In this document: piece after piece, positions 8,527 through 15,709 of the stretch
Numbering within the stretch: the first letter of the stretch is position 1
How the letters are laid out: every line of letters begins with the position of its first letter
From: an uncultured Planctomycetia bacterium
Lineage (GTDB): Bacteria; Planctomycetota; UBA1135; GCA-002686595
Assembly (NCBI GenBank): GCA_938003765.1
Contig: CALKYE010000187.1
Span: 1 to 37,186 of the forward strand
DNA length: 37,186 nt
Direction of reading: 5' to 3'
Notes under the pieces: model-generated
Told to the model about the DNA's origin: nothing
Database searches by the model: none
What the model saw: only the letters and a program-made list of their open reading frames with translations
Translations under genes and position numbers: made by a program

Positions 8527-9910
8527 AGATCGGTTCGGCCGCCGACGGCGCGGGATTCTCGAAGCGCATGATGTTCGGCCGGAAGTTGAGCACGATCTGG
8601 CCCGTCGGACCGTTGCGGTGCTTGGCGATGATGATGGTCGCCTTGCCCTTGACCTCCTCGGGCACGTCACCCACCGCGTAGTACTCCTCGCGGTAGAGCA
8701 TCATCACGATGTCCGCGTCCTGCTCGATCGAGCCCGACTCGCGCAGGTCGGAGAGCATCGGCCAGCCGCGCGGATTGCGATCCTTGCCTTCGACCGCGCG
8801 AGACAGCTGCGACAGCGCGATCACCGGCGTGTCGAGCTCGCGCGCCAGCGCCTTGAGCGAGCGCGAGATCTCGCTGATCTCGAGCTGGCGGCTCTCGGAC
8901 TTGGGGTGCGTCATGAGCTGCAGGTAGTCGAGGACGATCAGGTCCAAGCCGTACTTGGCCTTCACGCGGCGCGCGCGTCCGCGCAGCGCCATCACCGACA
9001 GTCCCGGGGTGTCGTCGATGAAGATGTTCGACTCGCCCAGCTCGCCCGCGGCTTCCATCAGCGCGCCGTAGTCCTCGTCCGGGATGCGCCCGGTGCGCAG
9101 CTTGTGCGCGTCGACGCGCGCCCGCGAGCACAACATGCGCTGGACGATGGCTTGCTTGCCCATCTCGAGGCTGAACAGCAACGCCGTCGGTTTGCGCGAG
9201 AGGCGCTCGTCGAACTGCATCGCCGCGCCTTCGATCAGGTTGAGCGCGAAGGCGGTCTTCCCCATCGAAGGGCGCGCCGCGACGATGATCATGTCGCCGC
9301 GGTTGAGGCCGCACAGCTTCTCGTCGAGCTCGTAGTAGCCCGTCTTGAGGCCCACCGTGTCCCGATGGGTGCGCGCCTCGATGATCTTGAAGGTCTCCTC
9401 GAGCACGCTGCGCACCGAGTCCGCGCCCTCGCGTTGCGTGCGCCGCGACAACTGGAAGATGCGCGACTCGCTCTCGTCGAGCAGGCGCTTCACGCTCTCC
9501 CCGTCGGGGCGCGTCTCGAGGGCTTGCTCCAGGATCTCCGTCGCGCTGTCCGCCAGCCGTCGCAGCGTCGCGCTGTCGGCCACGATGCGCGCGTGGAAGT
9601 TGACGTGCGCGGCGCTCGTGACGGCCAGCGCCAGATCGGTCAGCGCCTGGGCCCCGCCGACGGCCTGGAAGCGGCCGGACGCGCGCAGGGCTTCGCCGAG
9701 CGTGAGGAAGTCGATGGGCTCGCCGCGCGCGTAGAGGTCGAGCAACGACTCGAACAGCAGCCCGTGCTGGCGCGAGAAGAAGTCCTCGGCGGCGAGCGCC
9801 TCCGACACCTCGGGGATGCGATCGGGCGCGAGCAGCAGGGCGCCGAGCACGGCGCGCTCGGCCTCGTCGTTGTGCGGAGGGACCCGTCCCGGCAGCGTCT
9901 GGTTGTCCAT
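8519..9910 (-). CDS. dnaB: Replicative DNA helicase DnaB
   Basis: Hexameric 5'-3' replication-fork helicase. The 463-aa protein has the N-terminal DnaB collar domain (residues about 10-115, PHNDEAERAVLGALL) and a RecA-like ATPase domain (about 185-455). Walker A is ARPSMGKTA (212-220, Lys218). LFSLEMGKQAI, the Walker B region IVLDYLQLM (325-333), LSQLSRAVEGKDRNPR and the DLRESGSIEQDAD block follow. ATG at 9908-9910 is preceded by a GGAGGGGGA ribosome-binding stretch; a longer frame to 10030 lacks support. It follows rplI as in many bacteria, but a strong hairpin at 10037-10066 lies between them. The stop overlaps the bamA start by 8 bp. No intein is present. Confidence 0.97.
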   Translation of the reverse strand: MDNQTLPGRVPPHNDEAERAVLGALLLAPDRIPEVSEALAAEDFFSRQHGLLFESLLDLYARGEPIDFLTLGEALRASGRFQAVGGAQALTDLALAVTSAAHVNFHARIVADSATLRRLADSATEILEQALETRPDGESVKRLLDESESRIFQLSRRTQREGADSVRSVLEETFKIIEARTHRDTVGLKTGYYELDEKLCGLNRGDMIIVAARPSMGKTAFALNLIEGAAMQFDERLSRKPTALLFSLEMGKQAIVQRMLCSRARVDAHKLRTGRIPDEDYGALMEAAGELGESNIFIDDTPGLSVMALRGRARRVKAKYGLDLIVLDYLQLMTHPKSESRQLEISEISRSLKALARELDTPVIALSQLSRAVEGKDRNPRGWPMLSDLRESGSIEQDADIVMMLYREEYYAVGDVPEEVKGKATIIIAKHRNGPTGQIVLNFRPNIMRFENPAPSAAEPIYA

Positions 9911-10036
9911 TCCCCCTCCGTGTCGTTCGGACCCGAGAAAACGCGCTCCGCGGGTGAACCGCGGCGGCGGAAGATACCCAGCCGCGCGAAGCGGCGAAAG
10001 CTCGGAGCGCGGATGCGTTGCGAGCGTCAAACACAG

Positions 10037-10066
10037 CGGGCCCGAGCCTGGTGGGGCTCGGGCCCG
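10037..10066 (-). terminator. Strong hairpin between rplI and dnaB
   Basis: A perfect 12-bp GC-rich stem (10037-10048 with 10055-10066) encloses a 6-nt loop. CACAG and CTGTG flank it and could extend the stem around an AAAG bulge. On the minus strand it is followed by a short T-rich run (GTTTGA), so it may attenuate or end the rpsF-rpsR-rplI transcript before dnaB. No other function is apparent in the 216-bp gap. Confidence 0.6.
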
Positions 10067-10126
10067 AAAGCTGTGACGCAGGCGCGTCTTCGACAGCCGG
10101 ACGGCGACGCGTGGCGTCGCGCGCGC

Positions 10127-10582
10127 TCAGCCTTCCTTGACGACGTTGACGGTGATCTCCGCGAAGCGCTCGCCGTGGACGTGCAGCTTCACGCCGTGGA
10201 GCCCCACGGTCTTGATCGGCGCGTCCAGACGAACGTCCTTCTCCGCGACCGAACGACCGACGCGTCCGAGCAGTTCGACCACGCTGGCGGCGCTGACCGA
10301 ACCGAACAGGTGCCCGCCGTCGTCGGCCTTCATCACGCACTCGAGCGCGATGCCGTTCAGCGAGTTGACACGCGCGTCGATCTCTTCGTCACGCTTGCGC
10401 TCCTCGGCGTCGAGGCGCACGCGCTTGCGCGCCATCAGGCGCTTGTTCTCATCCGTCGCCAGGGTGGCGAGGTTGTTGGGATACAGGAAGTTGCGGGCGT
10501 AGCCAGGACGAACCCGGACCACGTCGCCGCACTTGCCCAGATGCTGCACGTTCTCGCGCAGAAGGACTTCGATGTTGGCCAT
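10127..10582 (-). CDS. rplI: 50S ribosomal protein L9
   Basis: Large-subunit protein that bridges adjacent ribosomes and binds 23S rRNA near the L1 stalk. The 151-aa product matches L9 in length. It has the N-terminal domain VLLRENVQHLGKCGDVVRV followed by RPGYARNFLYP (residues 26-36), a long connecting helix (about 40-75), and a C-terminal domain with GHLFGSVSAASV. ATG is preceded by AGAGGT at proper spacing. It follows rpsR after 57 bp in the standard rpsF-rpsR-rplI-dnaB order. Confidence 0.97.
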   Translation of the reverse strand: MANIEVLLRENVQHLGKCGDVVRVRPGYARNFLYPNNLATLATDENKRLMARKRVRLDAEERKRDEEIDARVNSLNGIALECVMKADDGGHLFGSVSAASVVELLGRVGRSVAEKDVRLDAPIKTVGLHGVKLHVHGERFAEITVNVVKEG

Positions 10583-10639
10583 GGCGGACCTCTGTGGTGT
10601 TGAGCGTTGCGGGGGTGTGGAGCCGTTGGACTTCGCCGA

Positions 10640-10867
10640 TCAGGCGACGAACGGCATCAGGCCCATGTGACGCGCACGCTTGATGGCCTGCTTCAGCTCG
10701 CGCTGGCACTGCGAGCAGAAGCCCGTGCGCTTGCGCGAGTAGATGTTGGCCTGGGGCGTGAGGAACTTCGCCAGGTAGGCGACTTCCTTGTAATCGATGC
10801 GCGGGTCGTCGCAGTTGCGGCTGCCCAGCGCGCTCGGACCGGCGTTGCGGCGTGTGATGTCGGCCAT
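10640..10867 (-). CDS. rpsR: 30S ribosomal protein S18
   Basis: Small-subunit protein that binds 16S rRNA as a heterodimer with S6. The 75-aa product has the S18 core IDYKEVAYLAKFLTPQANIYSRKR-type stretch from residue 24 and a basic C-terminal helix (ELKQAIKRARHMGLMPF). It carries Cys19, Cys51 and Cys54, with Cys51 and Cys54 as a CxxC pair; a full four-Cys zinc site is not evident. The start is 3 bp after the rpsF stop, and its AAGGAG ribosome-binding site lies inside the end of rpsF, so the two are probably translationally coupled. The ssb gene often found between rpsF and rpsR is absent. Confidence 0.96.
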   Translation of the reverse strand: MADITRRNAGPSALGSRNCDDPRIDYKEVAYLAKFLTPQANIYSRKRTGFCSQCQRELKQAIKRARHMGLMPFVA

Positions 10868-10870
10868 GGA

Positions 10871-11386
10871 TCAAACTCCTTCGCCCACAGCGGGCGCTTC
10901 GACGGACTCTTCTTCGCCCTCGGCGGCATCGCCGCTGTCGGGGGCCGGCGCCGAGGAACGCGCGCGATCGACCACGGGGCGATCGGCGAACTCTCCGAAG
11001 ACGGCGCGTTCGGCGGACACGCGCTCGTCGACCGGCGGCGTCGGCAGCGCGAACTCCGCGCTCCCCTCGGCCTGGGCCTTCTCCAACTCGCCCTGCGGCA
11101 GCGCATCCGCGCGCACGAACAGGTAGCGCAGCACGCGCTCGTCGAGTTCGAAGTCACGGCGCATCTGGTTCACACCTTCGCCGTCGCACTCGAAGAAGCA
11201 CAGCAGGTAGGTACCGCGATTGCGGCCCTTGATCGGGTAGGCGAGCTTGCGCTCCTCCCAGTGCCGCGCCGTGAGCACCTTCGCGCCGTGCTTGGCGAGC
11301 GCATCGGTGACGGAGGCCTTGGCCTTCTCCCAGTTCTCGCGCACCGCCTGGTTGTCCAGGAGGAACATGCCTTCGTAGAGCTTCAT
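10871..11386 (-). CDS. rpsF: 30S ribosomal protein S6 with long acidic C-terminal extension
   Basis: S6 binds 16S rRNA with S18. The first about 100 residues of the 171-aa product are canonical: MKLYEGMFLLD, then KVLTARHWEERKLAYPIKGRNRG-type sequence, then YLLCFFE and ELDERVLRYLFVRAD. The remaining about 70 residues are an Ala/Pro/Glu-rich, acidic, low-complexity tail ending EGEEESVEAPAVGEGV; most S6 proteins are about 95-135 aa. ATG at 11384-11386 was chosen by homology; a longer in-frame opening to 11923 is arginine-rich shadow. It is first of the rpsF-rpsR-rplI group. The untranslated region upstream is unusually long (see 11387-11825). Confidence 0.95.
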   Translation of the reverse strand: MKLYEGMFLLDNQAVRENWEKAKASVTDALAKHGAKVLTARHWEERKLAYPIKGRNRGTYLLCFFECDGEGVNQMRRDFELDERVLRYLFVRADALPQGELEKAQAEGSAEFALPTPPVDERVSAERAVFGEFADRPVVDRARSSAPAPDSGDAAEGEEESVEAPAVGEGV

Positions 11387-11718
11387 TCGAGTTCGAGTTC
11401 GCTTTCGCTGCGGATCGTTTCGACGTGCCGGGCCTGTTCCGGCGATGGAGTGGCGGGCGGATCGCGCGCTGTGCGTGCGAAGCACCCAACGGTGTGATGC
11501 GGCTATGGAACCGCGGCGCTCCTCGGTGTCGCAGTCGTGCGGAGGCGCCCCTGCGCGAGCAGAGGCGACGCTGAACGACTGCGACGACGGGGCGCGCCGC
11601 GCCGCGTCGGTTCCCGGCCGCGCGCAACCACGCCGAGGGCGGGGCCGCAAACGCGCCGAGCAAGTTGTGTCCGCTCGGTTCCGCTCCGGCGCGCGGCCGG
11701 GCGAACAGCGGGGCGAAG

Positions 11719-11746
11719 ATTGTAGGGAGCCCGGCGCCGCGCGCAA
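11719..11746 (-). promoter_or_regulatory. Candidate promoter for the rpsF-rpsR-rplI group
   Basis: On the minus strand TACAAT (11719-11724, five of six to the -10 consensus) follows TTGCGC (11741-11746, three of six to the -35 consensus) after 16 bp. It would place the transcription start about 325 nt upstream of rpsF. The good -10 in very GC-rich DNA is the main support. Confidence 0.4.
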
Positions 11747-11765
11747 CCCGCGCCCGATCGCATCG

Positions 11766-11790
11766 GCGCCGGACAGCGACGTCCGGGCGC
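11766..11790 (-). terminator. Candidate terminator hairpin downstream of rplY
   Basis: GCGCCGGAC (11766-11774) pairs with GTCCGGGCGC (11781-11790) with one bulged base and a 6-nt loop. It lies 36 bp after the rplY stop and just upstream of the candidate rpsF promoter, without a T tract. Confidence 0.4.
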
Positions 11791-11825
11791 GGCGATCGGT
11801 CGCGGGCGCGGAGGGCCGGCCCGGC

Positions 11826-12482
11826 CTACTTCTTGTCCTTGCCAGCGTCCTTCTTGTCGGCGGCCGGCGCAGCAGCCGCGGCGGCGGGAGCGGCAGCGGC
11901 GGCCTCGGCCGGGGCGGCTTCAATCACCTCGACCTTGATCTCGCTGATGCGCGCGACGGTGACCTGCGGCGGCGTCACGAGTTCCACGCCCTCGGGCAGC
12001 TTGATCTGGCCGGCGGTGACCGACGTGCCGGGCTCGAGATCGGCCACGACGACTTCGAGCTCGTCGGGGATCTCGGTCGGCAGCGCCAGCACCTTGACGT
12101 GCGTGACGAGCTGGTTGAGCACGCCCTTGGGGTGCCCGACGAAGTGCAGGTCGACGTCGACCTCGGTCTTCTTGTTGAGGTCGACGCGGCGGAACTCGAT
12201 GTGCGCGATGTGGTCGCCGAACACGTCCCACTGCAGCTCGCGGACGATCGTCGTCTCGACGCCGCTGTCGAGCTGGAGCTGGTAGACGTGCTGGTGCTTG
12301 CGGCGGGAGGCCAGGAACTCGGCCTCGTCGACCGCGACGTTCAAGTGCGGGCGCTCGGCCAGCCACTCGATCGAAGCCGGGATGAGACCCTGCGAACGCA
12401 GGGCGGCGCTGGCGCGCGATCCGAGCTTGGTGCGCGTTTGGGCCTTGAGGGTGGCGGTCGTGGATTGGGCGGACTTGCTCAT
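11826..12482 (-). CDS. rplY: 50S ribosomal protein L25 (TL5/CTC type)
   Basis: 5S rRNA-binding ribosomal protein of the long, general-stress CTC class. The 218-aa product has the N-terminal L25 domain (residues about 10-95, LKAQTRTKLGSRASAALRSQGLIP; HIAHIEFRRVDL), a C-terminal beta domain (about 100-190, VGHPKGVLNQL; LEVVVADLEPGTSV), and a low-complexity Ala/Pro tail ending in lysines. ATG at 12480-12482 overlaps the prs stop (ATGA). The order glmU-prs-rplY matches the glmU-prs-ctc cluster of many bacteria; a longer frame to 12887 is prs shadow. Confidence 0.95.
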   Translation of the reverse strand: MSKSAQSTTATLKAQTRTKLGSRASAALRSQGLIPASIEWLAERPHLNVAVDEAEFLASRRKHQHVYQLQLDSGVETTIVRELQWDVFGDHIAHIEFRRVDLNKKTEVDVDLHFVGHPKGVLNQLVTHVKVLALPTEIPDELEVVVADLEPGTSVTAGQIKLPEGVELVTPPQVTVARISEIKVEVIEAAPAEAAAAAPAAAAAAPAADKKDAGKDKK

Positions 12483-13423
12483 GAGACTTCCTCGAACAAC
12501 GAGCTGACGGATTCGCAGCGGTGGATGTTGCGGATGGCGCGCGCGATCAGCGGCGCCACGGAGACGACCTCGAGTTGCCGCGGACTGTCGCCGCGGCGCG
12601 GGATGCTGTCGGTGACCAGGATCTTGTCGGCCGGGCAGCCGTCCAAGCGCGCCACGGCCGGGCCGCAGAACACGGCGTGCGACGCGGCCAGCGCGATCGC
12701 CTTGGCGCCGTGACGTCGAGCGACGCCGGCGGCCTCGGAGATCGAACCGCCGGTCGAGATCATGTCGTCGACGATGATCACGTTGCGCCCTTCGACGCTG
12801 CCGATGATGTGCTCGATGGCGATCTCCGAACCGGAGATGCGGCGCTTGTCGACGATGGCGAGATCCGCGTTGAGCGTTTTGGCCCACGCGCGCGCCATCT
12901 TGATGCCGCCGACGTCGGGCGTGACGACCACCGGGTTCTCGATGTTGAGGCGCTTGACCGCGCTCATCAGCACCGGCCGCGCGTAGAGGTGGTCGACCGG
13001 GATGTCGAAGAAGCCCTGGATCTGCGCCGCGTGCATGTCGATCGTGAGCAACCGATTGCAGCCGGCGCTGACGAGCGTGTTGGCGACGACCTTGGCGCTG
13101 ATCGGCACGCGCCCTTCGTCCTTGCGGTCCTTGCGCGCGTAGCCGTAGTACGGCATCACCGCCGTGATGCGACCGGCGCTCGCGCGGCGCAGCGTGTCGA
13201 GCAGCAGCAGGAGCTCGATCCAGTTCTCGTTGACCGGCGGGCAGGTCGGCTGGATCACGAACACGTCGCCGCCGCGGATGTCGTCGTAGACCTTGATGTC
13301 GATCTCGCCGTCGGGGAAGCGCCCGATGTGGGCGTTCGCAACGGGCAGGTCGAGGTGCTGGCCGATGGCTCGCGCCAGCTCGGGGTGAGCGGTGCCGGCG
13401 ATCAACACGATGCGGTCGGTCAT
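12479..13423 (-). CDS. prs: Ribose-phosphate pyrophosphokinase
   Basis: Makes PRPP from ribose 5-phosphate and ATP, feeding purine, pyrimidine, histidine and NAD synthesis. The 314-aa product has the usual length. It contains GRFPDGEIDIKV (residues 34-45), MPYYGYARKDRK (90-101), TIDMHAAQIQGFF with His131, TPDVGGIKMAR (168-178) and the PRPP loop IIVDDMISTGGS (216-227). The start is ATG at 13421-13423, 22 bp after the glmU stop and preceded by GGAGA. A longer opening to 13486 is not needed. It is second of glmU-prs-rplY, linking PRPP supply with UDP-GlcNAc supply. Confidence 0.97.
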   Translation of the reverse strand: MTDRIVLIAGTAHPELARAIGQHLDLPVANAHIGRFPDGEIDIKVYDDIRGGDVFVIQPTCPPVNENWIELLLLLDTLRRASAGRITAVMPYYGYARKDRKDEGRVPISAKVVANTLVSAGCNRLLTIDMHAAQIQGFFDIPVDHLYARPVLMSAVKRLNIENPVVVTPDVGGIKMARAWAKTLNADLAIVDKRRISGSEIAIEHIIGSVEGRNVIIVDDMISTGGSISEAAGVARRHGAKAIALAASHAVFCGPAVARLDGCPADKILVTDSIPRRGDSPRQLEVVSVAPLIARAIRNIHRCESVSSLFEEVS

Positions 13424-13445
13424 CTGCACGTCGCGGGTCTCCGGC

Positions 13446-14762
13446 TCAGGCCTTGTTCGTGTCCTTGCGGACGTCCGTGGATCCACTCTGAGCCGCGCGC
13501 AGTTGTCGCGCCGGCACGCCGACCCACACCGCGCCCGGCTCGAGCTTCGAGTTGCGCGTCACGACCGCGCCAGCGCCGGTGTACGCGCCCGCGCCGATCT
13601 CACACGGCGCGACGAGCACCGAGCCCGAGCCGACGAATGCGCCGTCGTGCACCGTGGTGATGCTCTTCTTCTTGCCGTCGTAGTTGGCGAAGATCGTCCC
13701 CGCGCCGATGTTGCAGCGCGCGCCGATGCGCCCGTCGCCGATGTAGGCGAGGTGCTTGGCCTTGGTCTTCGCGCCGATGCGCGAGCGCTTGGTCTCGACG
13801 AAGTTGCCGATCTCCGCGCCGTCCTCGAGCGTCGTGTCGGGCCCGATGTGCGCGAACGGGCCCACGTGGCAGCCCGCGCCGATCACGGCCCCGGCGCGGA
13901 TCACGCAGCACGGTTCGATGATCGTGCCGACCCCGATCGCCACGCCGTGGTCGATGTAGGTCGTGGCCGGATCCTCGATGTACACGCCGCGCGCGAGGTG
14001 CTCCTCGAGGATGCGCTCCTGCGCCGCGACGCGCGCCTCGGACAGGTGCTTGAGCGTGTTGATGCCGATCGCCTCGAGCTCGTTCTCGACCTCGACCGCG
14101 CGCACGTTGCGGCGGGCGCCGACGAAGTGCGCGACGACGTCGGTGACGTAGAGCTCGCGCTGCGCGTTGTTGGGCTGGAGCGCGGGAAGCGCCTCGCGCA
14201 GAAGCCCCGCGTCGAAGCAGTACACGCCGAGGTTGACCTCTTCGATCGCGCGCGTGGCGAGATCGGCGTCCTTCTCCTCGACGATGCGCTGCACGGCGCC
14301 GTCCGCGCCGCGAACGATGCGGCCGAAGCCGCGCGGATCGTGCGGACGCGAGGTCAGCAGCGCCATGCCGCCGGCGCTCGCGCCTTGCTCGTCGCACAGC
14401 CGCGTCAGGCTGGCGCTCGAGAGCAACGGCATGTCGCCGTAGAGCAGCACGACCGGACCCTTCGCGTCGGCGAGCTGCGGCAGGCAGCACTGCACGGCGT
14501 GGCCGGTGCCGCGCTGCTCCTCTTGGAGCACGCACTCGATCGTGGCGCCGCCTGCGGGGTGCTTCTCGACCGCCTTGCGCACTTCGTCCGCGCGGTAGCC
14601 GACGACCACGAGCACGCGGCGCGGCTCGAGCGCCAGCGCCTGATCCAGCACCCACGCGATCAAGGGCCGACCGCAGAGCGGCGCCATCACCTTGGCCCAG
14701 CCCGTCTTCATGCGGGTTCCCTGGCCCGCAGCGAGGACGATGACGGTGTCGGGACGGGCCAT
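13446..14762 (-). CDS. glmU: Bifunctional UDP-GlcNAc pyrophosphorylase / glucosamine-1-phosphate acetyltransferase
   Basis: Makes UDP-GlcNAc, the precursor of peptidoglycan and of the LpxA substrate encoded about 10 kb downstream. The 438-aa product has an N-terminal nucleotidyltransferase domain (about 1-220: LAAGQGTRM at 10-18, EEQRGTGHAV at 81-90, YGDMPLL at 108-114, VNLGVYCF). A C-terminal left-handed beta-helix acetyltransferase (about 245-425) carries KAKHLAYIGD with likely catalytic His337 (E. coli His363) and NIGAGTIFANYDG. The first part shows the altered loop KTGWAKVM where E. coli has a PKVLH-type sequence; the lysine is kept. The start ATG sits about 118 nt after the expected start of the 14888-14915 promoter. 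Confidence 0.95.
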   Translation of the reverse strand: MARPDTVIVLAAGQGTRMKTGWAKVMAPLCGRPLIAWVLDQALALEPRRVLVVVGYRADEVRKAVEKHPAGGATIECVLQEEQRGTGHAVQCCLPQLADAKGPVVLLYGDMPLLSSASLTRLCDEQGASAGGMALLTSRPHDPRGFGRIVRGADGAVQRIVEEKDADLATRAIEEVNLGVYCFDAGLLREALPALQPNNAQRELYVTDVVAHFVGARRNVRAVEVENELEAIGINTLKHLSEARVAAQERILEEHLARGVYIEDPATTYIDHGVAIGVGTIIEPCCVIRAGAVIGAGCHVGPFAHIGPDTTLEDGAEIGNFVETKRSRIGAKTKAKHLAYIGDGRIGARCNIGAGTIFANYDGKKKSITTVHDGAFVGSGSVLVAPCEIGAGAYTGAGAVVTRNSKLEPGAVWVGVPARQLRAAQSGSTDVRKDTNKA

Positions 14763-14836
14763 GGCAGGCGTGGGGACGGCGGAGTCGGGCGCAGAACGCG
14801 CTGAGGGGGCGGAGTACGAACTGCGCCGGGCGCGAC

Positions 14837-14857
14837 GGCGTCGACGAAAACGACGCC
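14837..14857 (-). other. Leader hairpin upstream of glmU
   Basis: GGCGTCG (14837-14843) pairs with CGACGCC (14851-14857) around a 7-nt loop that is T-rich on the transcribed minus strand. It lies within the predicted untranslated leader of glmU. It may only stabilise the message; no known riboswitch or ribozyme is recognisable. Confidence 0.35.
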
Positions 14858-14887
14858 GCGGGGCCCGGACGGAGCGAGGGGGGCAAG

Positions 14888-14915
14888 ATGATAAGGAGCC
14901 CCGCGCGGCTGTCAA
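14888..14915 (-). promoter_or_regulatory. Strong sigma70-type promoter for glmU-prs-rplY
   Basis: On the minus strand a perfect TTGACA (14910-14915), preceded by an A/T-rich AAAA stretch, is followed after 16 bp by TATCAT (14888-14893), five of six to consensus. This is the best promoter match in the window and lies in the divergent gap between glmU and the P-loop ATPase gene. Confidence 0.72.
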
Positions 14916-14979
14916 TTTTGAGGCCGGCGCAGTCGGCGTTCAGCCGCTACCATCCCGCGCCCTTCGCCTCCCCCACGCG

Positions 14980-15531
14980 ATGCGCATCGTGCTCACTGGC
15001 GGGCCCCACGCGGGCAAGACCTCCCTGGCCCGCGAATTCGAGCGCCGAGGCCACCGCGTGGTCAAGGAAGCCGCCATCGAGTGCATCGCCGCGCTCGTGC
15101 GCGAGCTGGGCCCCGACGGGGCGCGCGCCTGGCGACAGGCCAACGTCGACGAGTTCCAGGCCCGCATCGCGCGCATGCAGGTCGAGTTGGAGCGAGCCGC
15201 CCCGGTCTCGCCGGGCGAGCTGTGCTTCCACGACCGCGGACTGTTGGACGGGCTCGCCTACTGCCAGATCGCGGGTCAGGCGCCGCCGCGCGAGCTGTTC
15301 GAGAGCCTCCCCCACGTGCGCTACGACTACGTCGCGGTGTGCGAGCTCGTGTTGCCCTTCTCGTCGCGCAAGGAGACCGGCCGCGTCTCGAGCCTCGAAC
15401 GCGCGCGCCTGATCGAGCAGACCGTGTTCGACGTGTACGCCTCGCGCGGATACCGGACGGAGCGGTTGCCGTGCATCTCGCCGGTAGCGGCCCGCGCGGA
15501 CTTGCTGCTCGAGAGGCTTGCCGAGCTGTAG
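14980..15531 (+). CDS. Small P-loop ATPase, NadR/Ttd14-like (AAA_28 type)
   Basis: Predicted 183-aa cytoplasmic nucleotide-binding protein. The N-terminus is a Walker A motif GGPHAGKT (residues 7-14, Lys13) directly after the first strand MRIVLT. A helical middle part and CFHDRGLLDGLAYC (a Walker B/kinase-like Asp-Arg) follow, then a C-terminal FDVYASRGYRTERLP segment as in nicotinamide-riboside-kinase-like AAA_28 proteins. The substrate is unknown. A longer in-frame opening from 14692 crosses the glmU start and promoter and was rejected. It is transcribed alone, divergently from glmU, and ends at a hairpin (15600-15629). Confidence 0.82.
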   Translation: MRIVLTGGPHAGKTSLAREFERRGHRVVKEAAIECIAALVRELGPDGARAWRQANVDEFQARIARMQVELERAAPVSPGELCFHDRGLLDGLAYCQIAGQAPPRELFESLPHVRYDYVAVCELVLPFSSRKETGRVSSLERARLIEQTVFDVYASRGYRTERLPCISPVAARADLLLERLAEL

Positions 15532-15599
15532 CGCAGGCGCACCACCCGCCCGTCGACGCGGACGCGGCCGCCCGTCGCCACGGTGGCCTTGGGCGTGTC

Positions 15600-15629
15600 G
15601 ACTTCCGACGTGGGGCGCACGTCGAAGTC
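15600..15629. terminator. Bidirectional terminator hairpin between convergent genes
   Basis: GACTTCCGACGTG (15600-15612) pairs with CACGTCGAAGTC (15618-15629) with one bulged C and a 5-nt loop. It sits in the 178-bp gap between the converging P-loop ATPase and SUMF1-protein genes, where it can serve both. Confidence 0.6.
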
Positions 15630-15709
15630 ACCCTCCGACGACTTCGCTGGGGCGGCGCCGCGGCGTCTGGCTTCCTCGCCGGCGCCGACTCAGGCTGCGG
15701 CGCGCTTTC

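Larger units (their letters stand above)
11387..11825. other. 439-bp gene-free region between rplY and rpsF
   Basis: I find no credible gene in either strand. On the minus strand it holds a candidate terminator for rplY (11766-11790), a promoter-like pair (11719-11746) and about 325 nt that would form the rpsF leader. The leader includes a small CACC/GGTG hairpin at 11483-11494, which might belong to an S6:S18-binding autoregulatory structure, though I cannot confirm the consensus. In many bacteria pth lies between rplY and rpsF; no trace is visible here. Confidence 0.6.

Noticed and set aside
5662..8571. A 969-residue plus-strand frame opposite bamA
   Set aside because: Shadow of bamA codon bias; composition dominated by Arg, Glu, Val and Ala with no domain or signal, and the opposite strand is unambiguous Omp85.
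11483..11494. Definite S6:S18 leader motif
   Set aside because: Only a 4-bp CACC/GGTG hairpin was seen; I could not match the full consensus by eye, so it is kept only as a possibility in the leader note.
15327..15693. Possible small minus-strand protein in the gap after the SUMF1 gene (GTG near 15620)
   Set aside because: The first about 30 residues look protein-like, but the frame then runs antisense through the P-loop ATPase gene and the hairpin at 15600-15629 explains the region better.
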